The notes under the pieces: generated by a model
Told to the model about the DNA's origin: nothing
What the model saw: the letters and a program-made list of their open reading frames with translations, nothing else
Databases searched by the model: none
Shown here: piece by piece, positions 23,029 to 31,720 of the stretch
Numbering within the stretch: the stretch's first letter is position 1
Layout of the letters: every line of letters begins with the position of its first letter
Position numbers and translations under genes: made by a program
Source of the DNA: an uncultured Eubacteriales bacterium
GTDB taxonomy: Bacteria; Bacillota; Clostridia; Christensenellales; Aristaeellaceae
Assembly: GCA_902798105.1 (NCBI GenBank)
Contig: CADBVG010000027.1
Coordinates: 1-40,962 of the forward strand
DNA: 40,962 nt
Direction: 5' to 3'

Positions 23029-23610
23029 TTACTTCCGCCCCGGCACCCAGCGCAGGCCCCAGTTATAGGCCTTGTCCATCTGGGGATGGCCGTCGAAGAA
23101 GGTCACCTGCTTTTCCACGCTGAAGCCGTCGTCGCCGTTGTTCTCCAGCAGCGCGATGGCACACATGCGGCGGGCGTTATTGTACTCGTCCATGCGCACG
23201 ATGATGTCCTCGTTGCCAGGGTAGCGCAGCGTGACCACGCCGTTGGCGGTCTGCCAGTCGGCCGCGCCCTCATAGATGAAGGTGTACACCAGCACCCGCT
23301 GGATCTCGGGGATCTTCGCGCCATTGATGCGCAGGTTCTCGCCCACCGAGGACGCACCGGTGCGGTCGTCGCCGTCCAAAGCCATCCAGGGTTCATGATC
23401 CAGGTGGCCGAAGGCATTGCCCAGGGCCTGCACGGTGCCCTTGCGGCCGTTTTTCAACTCGTACAGGCAGCCCAGGTCCAGGTCGATGGGGCGGGGACTG
23501 AACAAAAAGCGCTTTTTCGGCTGATCCCAATTCAGGTTGATCAGGATTTCCCCGATGGGCACCTTCTTCTTCAGGTTGACCTTCTGTCCCTTCTTCAGTT
23601 CTACTGCCAT
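23029..23610 (-). CDS. TerD-family tellurium resistance / stress protein (divergent)
   Basis: 193 residues of the TerD/TerA-like calcium-binding beta-sandwich family: it opens with MAVELKKGQKVNL, has DLDLGCLYEL in place of the classic DFDLDACAFLL, and then a DGDDRTGAS loop. It is more divergent than the TerD gene at 28246-28830. AAAGGAGGT lies 7 bases before ATG 23610; the open frame continues upstream into the telA gene and this part is rejected. The telA stop is 22 bases upstream. Part of the Ter stress cluster. Confidence 0.85.
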   Translation of the reverse strand: MAVELKKGQKVNLKKKVPIGEILINLNWDQPKKRFLFSPRPIDLDLGCLYELKNGRKGTVQALGNAFGHLDHEPWMALDGDDRTGASSVGENLRINGAKIPEIQRVLVYTFIYEGAADWQTANGVVTLRYPGNEDIIVRMDEYNNARRMCAIALLENNGDDGFSVEKQVTFFDGHPQMDKAYNWGLRWVPGRK

Positions 23611-23632
23611 ATGTCTTACCTCCTTTGAGCGG

Positions 23633-24757
23633 TCAGTGGGCGTTGTACTTCGCCATGAAATCCCTGCGGATGTTTTCAAGCTTGACCTGGTCCTGATGGC
23701 GCTGGTCCTGGGCGGATTGTTGCAGCTTCCGGGTCTCCTCGATGCCGCCGACGATGGTCTTCCAGCTCTTTTCCAGAGTCTCGGCCTGGATCGACGGCGT
23801 TCCCGCCAGTCTGGCGGTGGCCTTCGTCTGCTCCGCGGTGTTGCGGGCGTTCTTCAGGAGCATTTCATTGGTGCGGCGTTCCAACATCGACAGGGCGTCG
23901 GATTGCAGCTTTTGGCGCTTTAACATGATGGCCTGGGCCAACGCCTGCTTGAACACGGGCAGTGTGATGATAAACGCCGAATTGATCTTGCGTACCAGGT
24001 TCATGTTGTTGTACTGCATAGCCTTGAGCATCGGAATTGATTGCAGGGCCACGGCCTCGGCGGTGCGCAGGTCCAGTGTACGCTGTTCCAGCATGGTCTT
24101 TGCCTGCTCCAGGGTTTGCAACTCGAAGGAGATGGACTGGTCGCCGGTGCGCTCCATCTCGGCCTTGCGCTGGGCCATGTAGTCCTCAATCTCCTTGCAG
24201 CCCTGGTCCCCGGCCACAATATACTTCTCCAGGTCATGGAAATACTGCACGTTGGCCTGGAACATCTGCTCCAGCTTCTGGTTGGAGCGCTTGATCTCGG
24301 CCTCGTAGCCCTTCAACTGCACATAGATCCTGTCCACCTCGTCGCCCATGGTGTTGTACTTGTTGAGGACCTTCTCCAGCTGGCCGCGCACGTTGCCCAG
24401 CAGCCGCCCGAACAGCTTCGGGCTGTCCCTGAATTCATCAATGTCGAACTTCGACATGATGCGCGCCAGCGACTCCAGCATTTGGCTGGACTGGTCCATC
24501 TGGCCCAGGTTCATGCTGCGCAGCACCACGTCCGACGCCTTCGAGATCTCCTCCACGGTCTTCGCGCCGAAGGTGACGATGGTGGTCATGTCGCTGATGT
24601 CGATCTGGCTGGTGAGCCGGTCGATCTCGTCGGAATCCACCAGCTGGGCTACCGTCCTGTCCCGATCCTCCAGGATGTCGTAGGGCTTTTCCCCCACCGG
24701 CTCCAGCGTCAGCGTGGGTTGCATCGCCTGGGCGGGGGCGTCAAGATTCAGGGGCAT
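23633..24757 (-). CDS. TelA-family toxic anion resistance protein
   Basis: 374 residues, mostly helical and charged with extended coiled-coil, as in TelA / YceH proteins. Characteristic segments are VEEISKASDVVLRSMN near residue 70, an AMEQY-type central helix region with LEQRTLDLRTAEAVALQS, and the C-terminal EEMLL-like helix NEMLLKNARNTAEQT. TelA proteins accompany TerD and YceG in tellurite, antibiotic and envelope stress responses; the biochemical role is not established. GGGAGAG precedes the start. It is followed at 22 bases by the TerD-like gene. Confidence 0.9.
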   Translation of the reverse strand: MPLNLDAPAQAMQPTLTLEPVGEKPYDILEDRDRTVAQLVDSDEIDRLTSQIDISDMTTIVTFGAKTVEEISKASDVVLRSMNLGQMDQSSQMLESLARIMSKFDIDEFRDSPKLFGRLLGNVRGQLEKVLNKYNTMGDEVDRIYVQLKGYEAEIKRSNQKLEQMFQANVQYFHDLEKYIVAGDQGCKEIEDYMAQRKAEMERTGDQSISFELQTLEQAKTMLEQRTLDLRTAEAVALQSIPMLKAMQYNNMNLVRKINSAFIITLPVFKQALAQAIMLKRQKLQSDALSMLERRTNEMLLKNARNTAEQTKATARLAGTPSIQAETLEKSWKTIVGGIEETRKLQQSAQDQRHQDQVKLENIRRDFMAKYNAH

Positions 24758-24795
24758 GGTTCAGCTCTCCCTTCCTGGGTATTGTCTGACGGCAA

Positions 24796-24895
24796 GCGCA
24801 GATTCTTCGACTCCGCTCCGCTTCGCTCAGGATGACAACGTCGCGCATCGGTTGTCATCCTGAGCGAAGTGAAGGACCTGTGCGCAGCGCATGGA
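24796..24895. repeat. Large inverted repeat between yceG-like gene and telA
   Basis: The heart is a perfect 19-bp stem (24821-24839, CTTCGCTCAGGATGACAAC, with 24851-24869) and an 11-base loop. Weaker pairing extends outwards to about 24796 and 24895. Sequences of the type TCATCCTGAGCGAAG are widespread intergenic repeats in many bacteria. It lies between two genes of the Ter cluster and may reduce read-through into telA. Confidence 0.75.
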
Positions 24896-24929
24896 ACAAC
24901 GCTGCAAAAGGCACAACACGACACGCAGC

Positions 24930-27392
24930 CTAATTCTCCCTTCTGAACAATCTGTCAAACCAGCTGGTCGGCCTGGGCTGGGGAATGGCGTCCAGCTCGG
25001 GCGGCGTCAGGTCGTAGACATATTCCCCGATCTGGTGCTCCACCGGCAGGTTATCCGCCAGGAATCGCTCGATGGTCTGGTAGCCGGTGGGCACGAACAG
25101 CGCCACGTCGAACCCCAGCAAATTCAGCAGTGTCAGCAGTATGGCGTCCTGGAGCGTCGCGCCGCCCTCCTTCGCGTCCACGGCCACCACCTTGGGGCTT
25201 TTGCGGGTGAAGTCGAAGGCTTGCAGCATCCGCAGCAGCGCCTTCCCCATGCCCAGCGCCGTGGCCAGCACGGTGTACTCGGTGCCGTTGACGAAGGTGC
25301 CCCTGACGATGCGGCGGTCCAGCATCAGCTGGAGCTTGTCAAAGATGTGCGCCTGCAATTCGTCCCGAAGCAAACCGAAGGGATAGCGGCGATCCCGCTT
25401 CAGCCCCTCCCTGTCAATCCGGTCGTTCTTCAGGTATCTCTGGGCCAGCGCCTGGAAATTGCCCCCTGCCTGAGTGTCGGGCATGGGCAGCTGGCGCACG
25501 TACAGCGCGTCGTCATCTGCCAGCTGGCGCACCTTCTGCCAGTAGGCCGGCAGCCTGCCGCCCTCGACGCCGGACACCTTGACGTACAGCACCGGCATGT
25601 TCACACTCGCCCCATCGGCGCTGAACCCGGGGCGATAGCGCAGCTCCTGGTCCCATAGGATGAACAGCTCGTCCCAGGTGGTGCGCAGGGTGACAGCATT
25701 TGCGTGAGCGAACTGGCGGTTGCGGTAAAGGCCGGAATCGGCGTACAGCAGCGCGTCCAGATCCTTCTCGGCACTGGCCGCCATGGTGCTCAGGCGCAGG
25801 GTGGCGTCGTCCCGTGGGAATTTTGCCGCCTCCAGCGATTCATCGCCAGTCAGCTCAAGCAGCAAATCGTCCGCGAGGACACAGGGCTTTTCCAGATTCG
25901 GCACCGGCAGCAGCACGTCCACCGGCATACGGGCCAGCCAGCGCACGTACAGCGCGTCGTCGGCGTCGGCGCAGCCGCCCATCAGTATGAACACGGGCGC
26001 CTCCCCCGGCTTCCAGCCCCTAAGCAGCGGGCCATGCCAGCGCCGTATGCGGCATAGCAGCACCACCGCCGCCGTCAGCAGACGATTGGGGTTGGGCTGG
26101 TCCTTTTCGGCGAGGCGAATGACCTGCGTGAACGCCCGCTGCATCAGCCGTTGCAGCGCGTCAGAGGCGTCCGCGGGCAGGTTGCCCGCGAGATCCACGA
26201 TCATCTCCTCCGCCGAAGCGTAGCGGCTGCGGCGGCGGATGGCGTTCAATTCCTCCGGCTCGGGCTTTGGCAGGGGGCCGTCGATGGCCACCGTCTTCCG
26301 GTTCGCGGCCATCATCTGCTGGTAGAAGCGGTGCAGATTGTTCAGATATTCCAGCCGGTCCCGCACACCCCGCAGGCGTATGAAGCCGTTGTACAGCAGC
26401 TTCGCTTCGTCCCCCCGGGAAGCCGGGGGCGTCAACAGCTGGGCAAAGTCCGGCTCGACCATCCATGCGTTGGTACAGATGTCCCAGGCGGGCGGAGCGA
26501 AGTAGTTCTCGGCGCGGACAGGGGTGGGGCGCGACGGGGTATTGATGCGGTTGGTCGGTCCCGGTTGAGGCGCTTGCGGCGTTTCGGGCGGACGGCGCAT
26601 CGCCGCTCCTACGGGGGGTTTGCGGGGCGCTGGTTGGGGCTCGGGCGGGCGGCGCATCGCCGCCCCTGCGGAGGTATTGCGATTCACCGTTTGGGAGGCG
26701 GGCAATGTGGTCGCCGCCATCTCCTTTCGAAACGATTTCAGCGTGAATTCCTCCGGGAACGGGCCCATGCCCGCTTCGGTATACAGCTGGCTCCACTTCG
26801 ATTCGACGTCCACCCGCAGGTAGGCTTCATCCCCGCCGGTCAACACCATCAGCACGTCGGTGCCCATGTCCCGCAGCATGGCCAGCATCGTCAGCTCGTG
26901 GGCGGTGATCGCCTCGCTGAAGTACAGCAGCTTGGGCAGGTCGTCCCGGCCGAGCAGGGGCATCAACCGCTCAAAGCGGTAGTACAGCCAGCACATCAGC
27001 TTGATGTACAGGTTTTTCAGCACCCCCGCAGGCTTGCCCCTGCGGGTCAGCTCGCCATACTGCTGCTCCAGGGCTTTGGCAAAGGCATGTCGGTTGGCAG
27101 CGCTCATCCGGGGCATCCAGCGTTCGAGGGCGGTTTCGGCAAAGGCGGCGGTGGGCTCAAAGTCCGCGCCCAGCACCTGCATCATGTAGCCGGTCTGGGT
27201 GTCGTCGGGGTTGGGGATACGGCTCTCGATGATCATGCCCCACTGGCGGGCCATCTCGTGAAAGCGCCAGACGCCCTCCCCCACCCGGGCCGACCAGGCG
27301 CACACCCGCGCCATGAACGCCCCGGCGGGCGTCCGGCGGGACAGGGGCAGCGCGAAATCGTCGAAGTTGGTCAGTGTCGATCGTTCCTGCAT
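24930..27392 (-). CDS. YceG-like protein of the Ter stress system
   Basis: 820 residues, long against roughly 540 for Bacillus subtilis YceG, but with the same general features: a conserved N-terminal domain with GKPAGVLKNLYIKLMCWLYY (about 119-138), a YFSEAITAHELTML motif, and a C-terminal half rich in FVPTGYQTIERFL-like segments. The family (a so-called biosynthetic-module component) has no proven reaction. Residues about 227-296 form a Pro/Arg-rich linker. Two stretches in it (242-251 and 261-270, both GAAMRRPPE) are translated copies of an intergenic palindrome. AGAGG precedes ATG 27392; the rhomboid stop lies 4 bases upstream. A palindromic repeat separates it from telA. Confidence 0.8.
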   Translation of the reverse strand: MQERSTLTNFDDFALPLSRRTPAGAFMARVCAWSARVGEGVWRFHEMARQWGMIIESRIPNPDDTQTGYMMQVLGADFEPTAAFAETALERWMPRMSAANRHAFAKALEQQYGELTRRGKPAGVLKNLYIKLMCWLYYRFERLMPLLGRDDLPKLLYFSEAITAHELTMLAMLRDMGTDVLMVLTGGDEAYLRVDVESKWSQLYTEAGMGPFPEEFTLKSFRKEMAATTLPASQTVNRNTSAGAAMRRPPEPQPAPRKPPVGAAMRRPPETPQAPQPGPTNRINTPSRPTPVRAENYFAPPAWDICTNAWMVEPDFAQLLTPPASRGDEAKLLYNGFIRLRGVRDRLEYLNNLHRFYQQMMAANRKTVAIDGPLPKPEPEELNAIRRRSRYASAEEMIVDLAGNLPADASDALQRLMQRAFTQVIRLAEKDQPNPNRLLTAAVVLLCRIRRWHGPLLRGWKPGEAPVFILMGGCADADDALYVRWLARMPVDVLLPVPNLEKPCVLADDLLLELTGDESLEAAKFPRDDATLRLSTMAASAEKDLDALLYADSGLYRNRQFAHANAVTLRTTWDELFILWDQELRYRPGFSADGASVNMPVLYVKVSGVEGGRLPAYWQKVRQLADDDALYVRQLPMPDTQAGGNFQALAQRYLKNDRIDREGLKRDRRYPFGLLRDELQAHIFDKLQLMLDRRIVRGTFVNGTEYTVLATALGMGKALLRMLQAFDFTRKSPKVVAVDAKEGGATLQDAILLTLLNLLGFDVALFVPTGYQTIERFLADNLPVEHQIGEYVYDLTPPELDAIPQPRPTSWFDRLFRREN
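26585..26671. repeat. Two GGCGGC-type palindromes inside the coding sequence
   Basis: Copies at 26585-26613 and 26642-26671 share the core GGCGCATCGCCG with the intergenic copy at 5208-5232, along with a CTAC/CTGCGG flank. Both are in the same frame and encode GAAMRRPPE, so the reading frame is kept. Confidence 0.75.
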
Positions 27393-27396
27393 GGCT

Positions 27397-27990
27397 TTAC
27401 CTCTGGTAGCGCGACATGTTGTTCCGGTTCATCACGAAGCCCAGCACCGAACCCACCAGACCGCCCACGATGTGGCCCAGCTGGGAGATGTTGTCCGCCA
27501 CGAACAGTCCCTCGTAGACCTGCTGGCCGATGTAGAGCACCGCAACAAGTATAAACGTCAATGGTATGGTGTGGCCGTCGGTGCTGGTGATGGACGAGAG
27601 CAGCACCATGGCGAACACGATGCCGCTGGCCCCCAGCAGTGCCACGTTGGGGAAAAAGACCATATTCAGCACCGCCGTGGCGATGGCCGTGGCCAACATG
27701 ACAAAGACGATGTTCTTCGACCCGTACTTCTCCTCCAGCATCGGGCCGAGGATCAGCAGCAGCATCATGTTGTTCAGCAGGTGGCCCCAGTCCGCGTGGC
27801 CCAGCACATGGGTCACGCACCGCAGCCAGGTCAGCGGATTGGCGAGGCTGGCGCGGTAGGTGCTGAACAGCAGCCGATTGCTGGCGCCATGGGTCGCCAC
27901 GTTCAACACCTGCACCGCCACACAGGCCAGCGCGAAGACGAGGACCGCGGGGGAGTTGAAGGTGATTTTGAATTTCGGGCGATTGTTCAT
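27397..27990 (-). CDS. Rhomboid-family intramembrane serine protease
   Basis: 197 residues with about six membrane helices. The family motifs are visible: HADWGHLLNNM in the second helix region, catalytic Ser in LLGASGIVFA and catalytic His in QLGHIVGG. Rhomboids cleave membrane proteins within their transmembrane segment. It lies between terD and the yceG-like gene and is nearly fused to the latter (stop four bases before its start), suggesting a role in the Ter cluster; the target is unknown. The C-terminus is short and basic. Confidence 0.88.
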   Translation of the reverse strand: MNNRPKFKITFNSPAVLVFALACVAVQVLNVATHGASNRLLFSTYRASLANPLTWLRCVTHVLGHADWGHLLNNMMLLLILGPMLEEKYGSKNIVFVMLATAIATAVLNMVFFPNVALLGASGIVFAMVLLSSITSTDGHTIPLTFILVAVLYIGQQVYEGLFVADNISQLGHIVGGLVGSVLGFVMNRNNMSRYQR

Positions 27991-28012
27991 GGGGGCCTCC
28001 TTCGGGTCAATC

Positions 28013-28170
28013 AGGAATTAGGAATGAGGAATGAGGAATTCTGGAGGAAATCCTGTCGGATTTCTTTTTATTTTCAAACAGGATAGCGGCGTTTCCGTGA
28101 TTCCTTGACGCCTTTAATCAAAACAAATCCGGAGGATTTGCACCATCATTCCTCATTCCTCATTTCTCAT
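28013..28170. repeat. Composite palindromic element, complete copy 2
   Basis: Left arm of GGAATGA heptamers (28013-28040), hairpin GAAATCC/GGATTTC (28047-28064), a core ending TTAATCAAAA (28065-28123), hairpin CAAATCC/GGATTTG with a GGA loop (28124-28140) and a right arm of complementary heptamers (28145-28170). The arms share a perfect 17-bp inverted repeat (28023-28039 with 28148-28164). The architecture and the CGTTTC...TCAAAA core match copy 1, but the heptamer differs. It lies between the rhomboid and terD genes. Confidence 0.85.
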
Positions 28171-28245
28171 TTCACATCGACCCATCGCTTGGTTCTCATC
28201 TGCAAAAGGGGACAGGTTGCCCTGTCCCCGCCGTTGTTCACTTCG

Positions 28246-28830
28246 TCAGACGTTCACGCCGTAGTTCTTGCACAGCGCGTACAGGCCGCCCTGGTAGCCG
28301 GCGCCTACGGCGTTGAACTTCCAGTCGCCGCCACTGCGGTAGATCTCGCATACCACCAGCGCAGTTTCGATGGAGAAGTCCTCGCCGAGGTCGTAGCGCA
28401 ACTCCTCGATGCCCACGGTGTCCTGCTCGCCGGCACGGCGGGCGACGCGCACATAGGCGTTGGAGACCTGGCCAAAGTTCTGGCGGCGCTCCTGGGCCTC
28501 GTAGATGGTCACGGTGATGGCGATCTTCTCCACGTCGGCGGGCACCTTGGTGAAGTCGATGAACAGAGTTTCATCGTCGCCGCCGGAACCGCCCGCCAGA
28601 CTGTCGCCGGTGTGGGTCACGGCCCCGCTGGGGTCCTGGAGGTTGCCGTAGAAGACGAAGTCCTCATCCTTGCGCACCTTGCCGTTCGCGCCCAGCAGGA
28701 AGGCGCAGGCGTCCAGGTCGAAATCATAGCCGCCGCTGTAGCGGTTGGTGTCCCAGCCCAGGCCTACGAGCGCCAGCTTCACGCCCTTGTTCAGGCTGAC
28801 CTTCTGGCCCTTGGTAAGATTGATTGCCAT
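28246..28830 (-). CDS. terD: TerD family calcium-binding stress protein
   Basis: 194 residues, the canonical TerD size. The sequence opens MAINLTKGQKVSLNKG. The two calcium-binding signatures are present: YDFDLDACAFLL near residues 36-47, and DPSGAVTHTGDSLAGG followed by GGDDE near 67-87. TerD proteins bind calcium and support tellurite and envelope stress resistance. AAAGGAGG is close upstream. The calcium ATPase gene lies 80 bases upstream in the same orientation, so calcium handling may be linked. Confidence 0.93.
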   Translation of the reverse strand: MAINLTKGQKVSLNKGVKLALVGLGWDTNRYSGGYDFDLDACAFLLGANGKVRKDEDFVFYGNLQDPSGAVTHTGDSLAGGSGGDDETLFIDFTKVPADVEKIAITVTIYEAQERRQNFGQVSNAYVRVARRAGEQDTVGIEELRYDLGEDFSIETALVVCEIYRSGGDWKFNAVGAGYQGGLYALCKNYGVNV

Positions 28831-28871
28831 GGTTGTTCCTCCTTTGCGTTTTGTCGTTTTTTAGCATGTCC

Positions 28872-28900
28872 CTGTGGCGGCCCAGGGGCCGCCGCTACAG
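28872..28900. repeat. GGCGGC-type palindrome, intergenic copy 2
   Basis: GGCGGCCC, loop AG, GGGCCGCC (28876-28893), with outer CTGT/ACAG pairing around a small bulge. It lies between the calcium ATPase and terD genes on the minus strand and could form a weak terminator or a processing stem. Confidence 0.6.
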
Positions 28901-28910
28901 AACCTGTAAG

Positions 28911-31538
28911 TTACTTCTTGTTCATGACCACCTTGCGGAGCACGTCGATGGGGATCACCAGGAAGGCGATCACCGCGCAGACCAGCCAGGTGGTGGCCGT
29001 CAGGGCATGCACGCTCAGCACCTCGCCGCCGATGGTGACGAATATGAACTGGGCCAGGAAGATCACGCCCATGACGATCAGGAAGTTGCGGTTGCGGCCG
29101 ATGTTCTCAAACACATTGGTGTGCTCGGTGCGGGCGTTAAAGCCGTTGAAGGTGATGGCCATCATGAAGGTGGCGAACACCGCGGAGTTGAGCACGATGC
29201 TCAGCGGGTCCACGCCGGGATAGGTCGTCGCCGTCACACCGATCAGGCCCTGTATGGCCGGCACGAAGCGGATGCACAGGCAGGCGGCGGTGATGTACAG
29301 CGCCGAGATGATGACCTCGATCAGCATCGGCTTGGACACGATGGAGGCATCGCGGGGAATCGGCTTTTCCTTCATATACTCCTTCAGCGCCGGCTCGGAG
29401 CCGAAGGCGATGGCGGCGAGGGTGTCCATGGCCAGGTTGATCAGCAGCAGCTGGACGACCGTCAGGATCTGGTTCTCGCCGAAGAACGGGGCCAGGAAGC
29501 AGGTCAGCACCGCGGCCACGTTGACGGTCAGCTGGAAGATCAGGAACTTGCGGATGGACTTGAACATCGTGCGGCCGTAAAGTATGGCCTTGTCGATGGA
29601 GGTGAAGTTGTCATCCAGTATGGTGATGTCGCCGGCCTCCTTGGCCACCTCAGTGCCAGAGCCCATGGCGAAGCCCACGTCGGCCTTCTTCAGGGCGGGC
29701 GAATCGTTCACGCCGTCGCCGGTCATGCCCACCACCAGGTTCAGCTCCTGGGCGCAGCGCACCAGGCGGCTCTTGTCGGTGGGCAGCGCGCGGGCCACCA
29801 CCCGCAGGTTGGGCAGCAGCTGCTTCAGCTCGTCGTCACTCTTCAGGGCCATCTCGGCAGAGGTCATGGCCACGTCGGAGGGCTCGCGCAGCAGGCCGGC
29901 CTCCCGGGCAATGGCCACGGCGGTCTCCTTGCGGTCGCCGGTCACCATGACCACCTGGATGCCCGCGTCCTGGACCTCCTTAATGGCGGGAATGACCTCC
30001 TTACGCACGTTGTCACGGATGGACAATACGCACACCAGGGTCAAGCCGTTGCCCTCGGGGTCGCCCTCGGTCTTGGCCACGCCCAGCAGGCGCATGGAGC
30101 GGCCCGCCTGGGCGTCCATGTAGGTCAGCAGCGCGGACTGGGTATCGTGGTCCAGGGGCCGCACCGCGCCGGTCTCGTCGATGAAGTAATCGCAACGCTC
30201 GATGATGCGCTCCGGCGCGCCCTTCAGGTAGGTGACGGACTTCCCGTTTCGGGTGACGGTCACGTCGGACATCTTCTTGGTGGAGTTGAAGGGGTTGAAG
30301 GAGATGACCTCCTCCTTGCTCATGTTCGCCACGGCGTTCTCGCCCAGCAGGAAGGCCATCATGGCCCGGTCGGTGCTGTTGCCGCCGAGGATTTCATTGC
30401 CGGAAACGGTGGCGGAGTTGTTGATGCCGATGCCGGTGACCACGTCCGCCTGCATGGCAGGGGGCAGCTCGTTCAGCTTGGTGAAGATGCGCTGGTTACC
30501 CAGGGCCAGCTCCACCACGGACAGGCGACCCTCGGTGATGGTGCCGGTCTTGTCGGTGAACAGCACCGACAGGCTGCCGGCAGTCTCCAGGCCGTTGATC
30601 TTTCGCACCAGCACATTATCCTTGATCATGCGGATGCTCTGGAAGGACAGCAGTATGCTGGTCAGCATGGGCAGGCCCTCGGGCACCGCGCAGATGATGA
30701 TGGTCACGGCCACGGTCACCGCTTCGATGATCAGCGTGGCCCAGCTGGCGAAGGTGGGCTCCACCTTGCCGGAGATGACGTTGACCAGGATCACGCCGAT
30801 GATGATGGCGATGGCGCCGATGTAGCCGAAGGTGGATATCTGCTTGGCCAGCTTGGCCAGCTTCACCTGCAGGGGCGTCTGGCGGGTGTCCTCTTGGACC
30901 TCCAGTGCCAGCTCGCCGAACAGGGTCTTGTCACCGACGACCTTGACCTCCAGATAGCCCTCGCCGCCGCACACCACGGTGCCACGGTAGGCGTAGTGGG
31001 TGTTCAACAGGTCCTTGATGTCATAGGCCTCGCCCTCGGGGTTGGGGCGCTTGGGGGCCTCCTCGGTCTCGCCGTTCAGGGCGGCCTGGTCCACCATGAC
31101 CTCGCCTTCGACGATCTCGCCGTCGGCGGGCAGCTTGTCGCCGGCCTGGAGGTAGATGATGTCGCCCACGACCACCTCGGATACGTGGATCTCGTGCAGC
31201 TGGCCGTCGCGGAGCACCTTCGTCATTTCCTTGGACGCTTCCTCGGCCTTCAGAAGGCTTGCCTTACCCTCCTGGCTGTGCTCGGAGAAGGAAGCCACGC
31301 CGTTGGCCAACAGGATCGCGATGAGCACGCAAACCGGCTCGTACCACTCGGCCTTGTGCATCAGCCACAGCACCACCTGCACGGCCAGGGCCACCAGCAG
31401 GATCATGATCATCGGATCCTTGAAGCCCTCGAGTACCTTTTTCCACAGCGGGTCCGGCGGAATCTGGGTCAGGTTGTTCGAACCGTTTTTGCGGCGGCTC
31501 TCCTCCACCTGCTGCCGGTTCAGGCCAGTCAGTTTCAT
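28911..31538 (-). CDS. Calcium-transporting P-type ATPase
   Basis: 875 residues, P2-type pump with about ten membrane helices. The phosphorylation motif DKTGT places Asp at 329. Helix 4 carries PEGL (286-289), the form seen in calcium pumps. The hinge GDGVNDSPALKKADVG and an actuator loop with NGE are present. It exports calcium (or imports protons) at the cost of ATP. I chose ATG 31538 because GGAGG lies 9 bases upstream; ATG 31544 would leave only 3 bases. It heads the minus-strand Ter cluster. No TerC-type membrane protein is in the window. Confidence 0.92.
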   Translation of the reverse strand: MKLTGLNRQQVEESRRKNGSNNLTQIPPDPLWKKVLEGFKDPMIMILLVALAVQVVLWLMHKAEWYEPVCVLIAILLANGVASFSEHSQEGKASLLKAEEASKEMTKVLRDGQLHEIHVSEVVVGDIIYLQAGDKLPADGEIVEGEVMVDQAALNGETEEAPKRPNPEGEAYDIKDLLNTHYAYRGTVVCGGEGYLEVKVVGDKTLFGELALEVQEDTRQTPLQVKLAKLAKQISTFGYIGAIAIIIGVILVNVISGKVEPTFASWATLIIEAVTVAVTIIICAVPEGLPMLTSILLSFQSIRMIKDNVLVRKINGLETAGSLSVLFTDKTGTITEGRLSVVELALGNQRIFTKLNELPPAMQADVVTGIGINNSATVSGNEILGGNSTDRAMMAFLLGENAVANMSKEEVISFNPFNSTKKMSDVTVTRNGKSVTYLKGAPERIIERCDYFIDETGAVRPLDHDTQSALLTYMDAQAGRSMRLLGVAKTEGDPEGNGLTLVCVLSIRDNVRKEVIPAIKEVQDAGIQVVMVTGDRKETAVAIAREAGLLREPSDVAMTSAEMALKSDDELKQLLPNLRVVARALPTDKSRLVRCAQELNLVVGMTGDGVNDSPALKKADVGFAMGSGTEVAKEAGDITILDDNFTSIDKAILYGRTMFKSIRKFLIFQLTVNVAAVLTCFLAPFFGENQILTVVQLLLINLAMDTLAAIAFGSEPALKEYMKEKPIPRDASIVSKPMLIEVIISALYITAACLCIRFVPAIQGLIGVTATTYPGVDPLSIVLNSAVFATFMMAITFNGFNARTEHTNVFENIGRNRNFLIVMGVIFLAQFIFVTIGGEVLSVHALTATTWLVCAVIAFLVIPIDVLRKVVMNKK

Positions 31539-31600
31539 TTCCATAAGCCTCCAATTTCTCTGTTCTCAGCGTCTGTCGTCATTTGCTTGTGACATTGTTC

Positions 31601-31629
31601 ATTATAAACGCTGGTGGCTCAAAAAGCAA
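31601..31629 (-). promoter_or_regulatory. Promoter of the calcium ATPase / Ter cluster
   Basis: On the minus strand TTGCTT (31624-31629), a 17-base spacer and TATAAT (31601-31606). The leader is about 55 bases. It is the only well-formed promoter found for the Ter genes. Confidence 0.7.
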
Positions 31630-31662
31630 TAGCAGGGGTCCAAATTGTCAGCGGAAGCTCCC

Positions 31663-31706
31663 AAAAACCGCAAAACAGGCTTCCGCAACATGGAAACCTG
31701 TTTTGC
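31663..31706 (-). terminator. Intrinsic terminator after the branching enzyme gene
   Basis: A 15-bp stem with one G-T pair (31670-31684 and 31692-31706), a 7-base loop and, on the minus strand, GG followed by five T. It isolates the branching enzyme gene from the calcium ATPase gene. Confidence 0.85.
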
Positions 31707-31720
31707 AGTTGATTAATCGG

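Noticed and set aside
28824..31592. A 922-codon open frame opposite the calcium ATPase
   Set aside because: It is rich in His, Gly and Gln from the complement of a GC-rich gene; the minus-strand frame has all P-type ATPase motifs.
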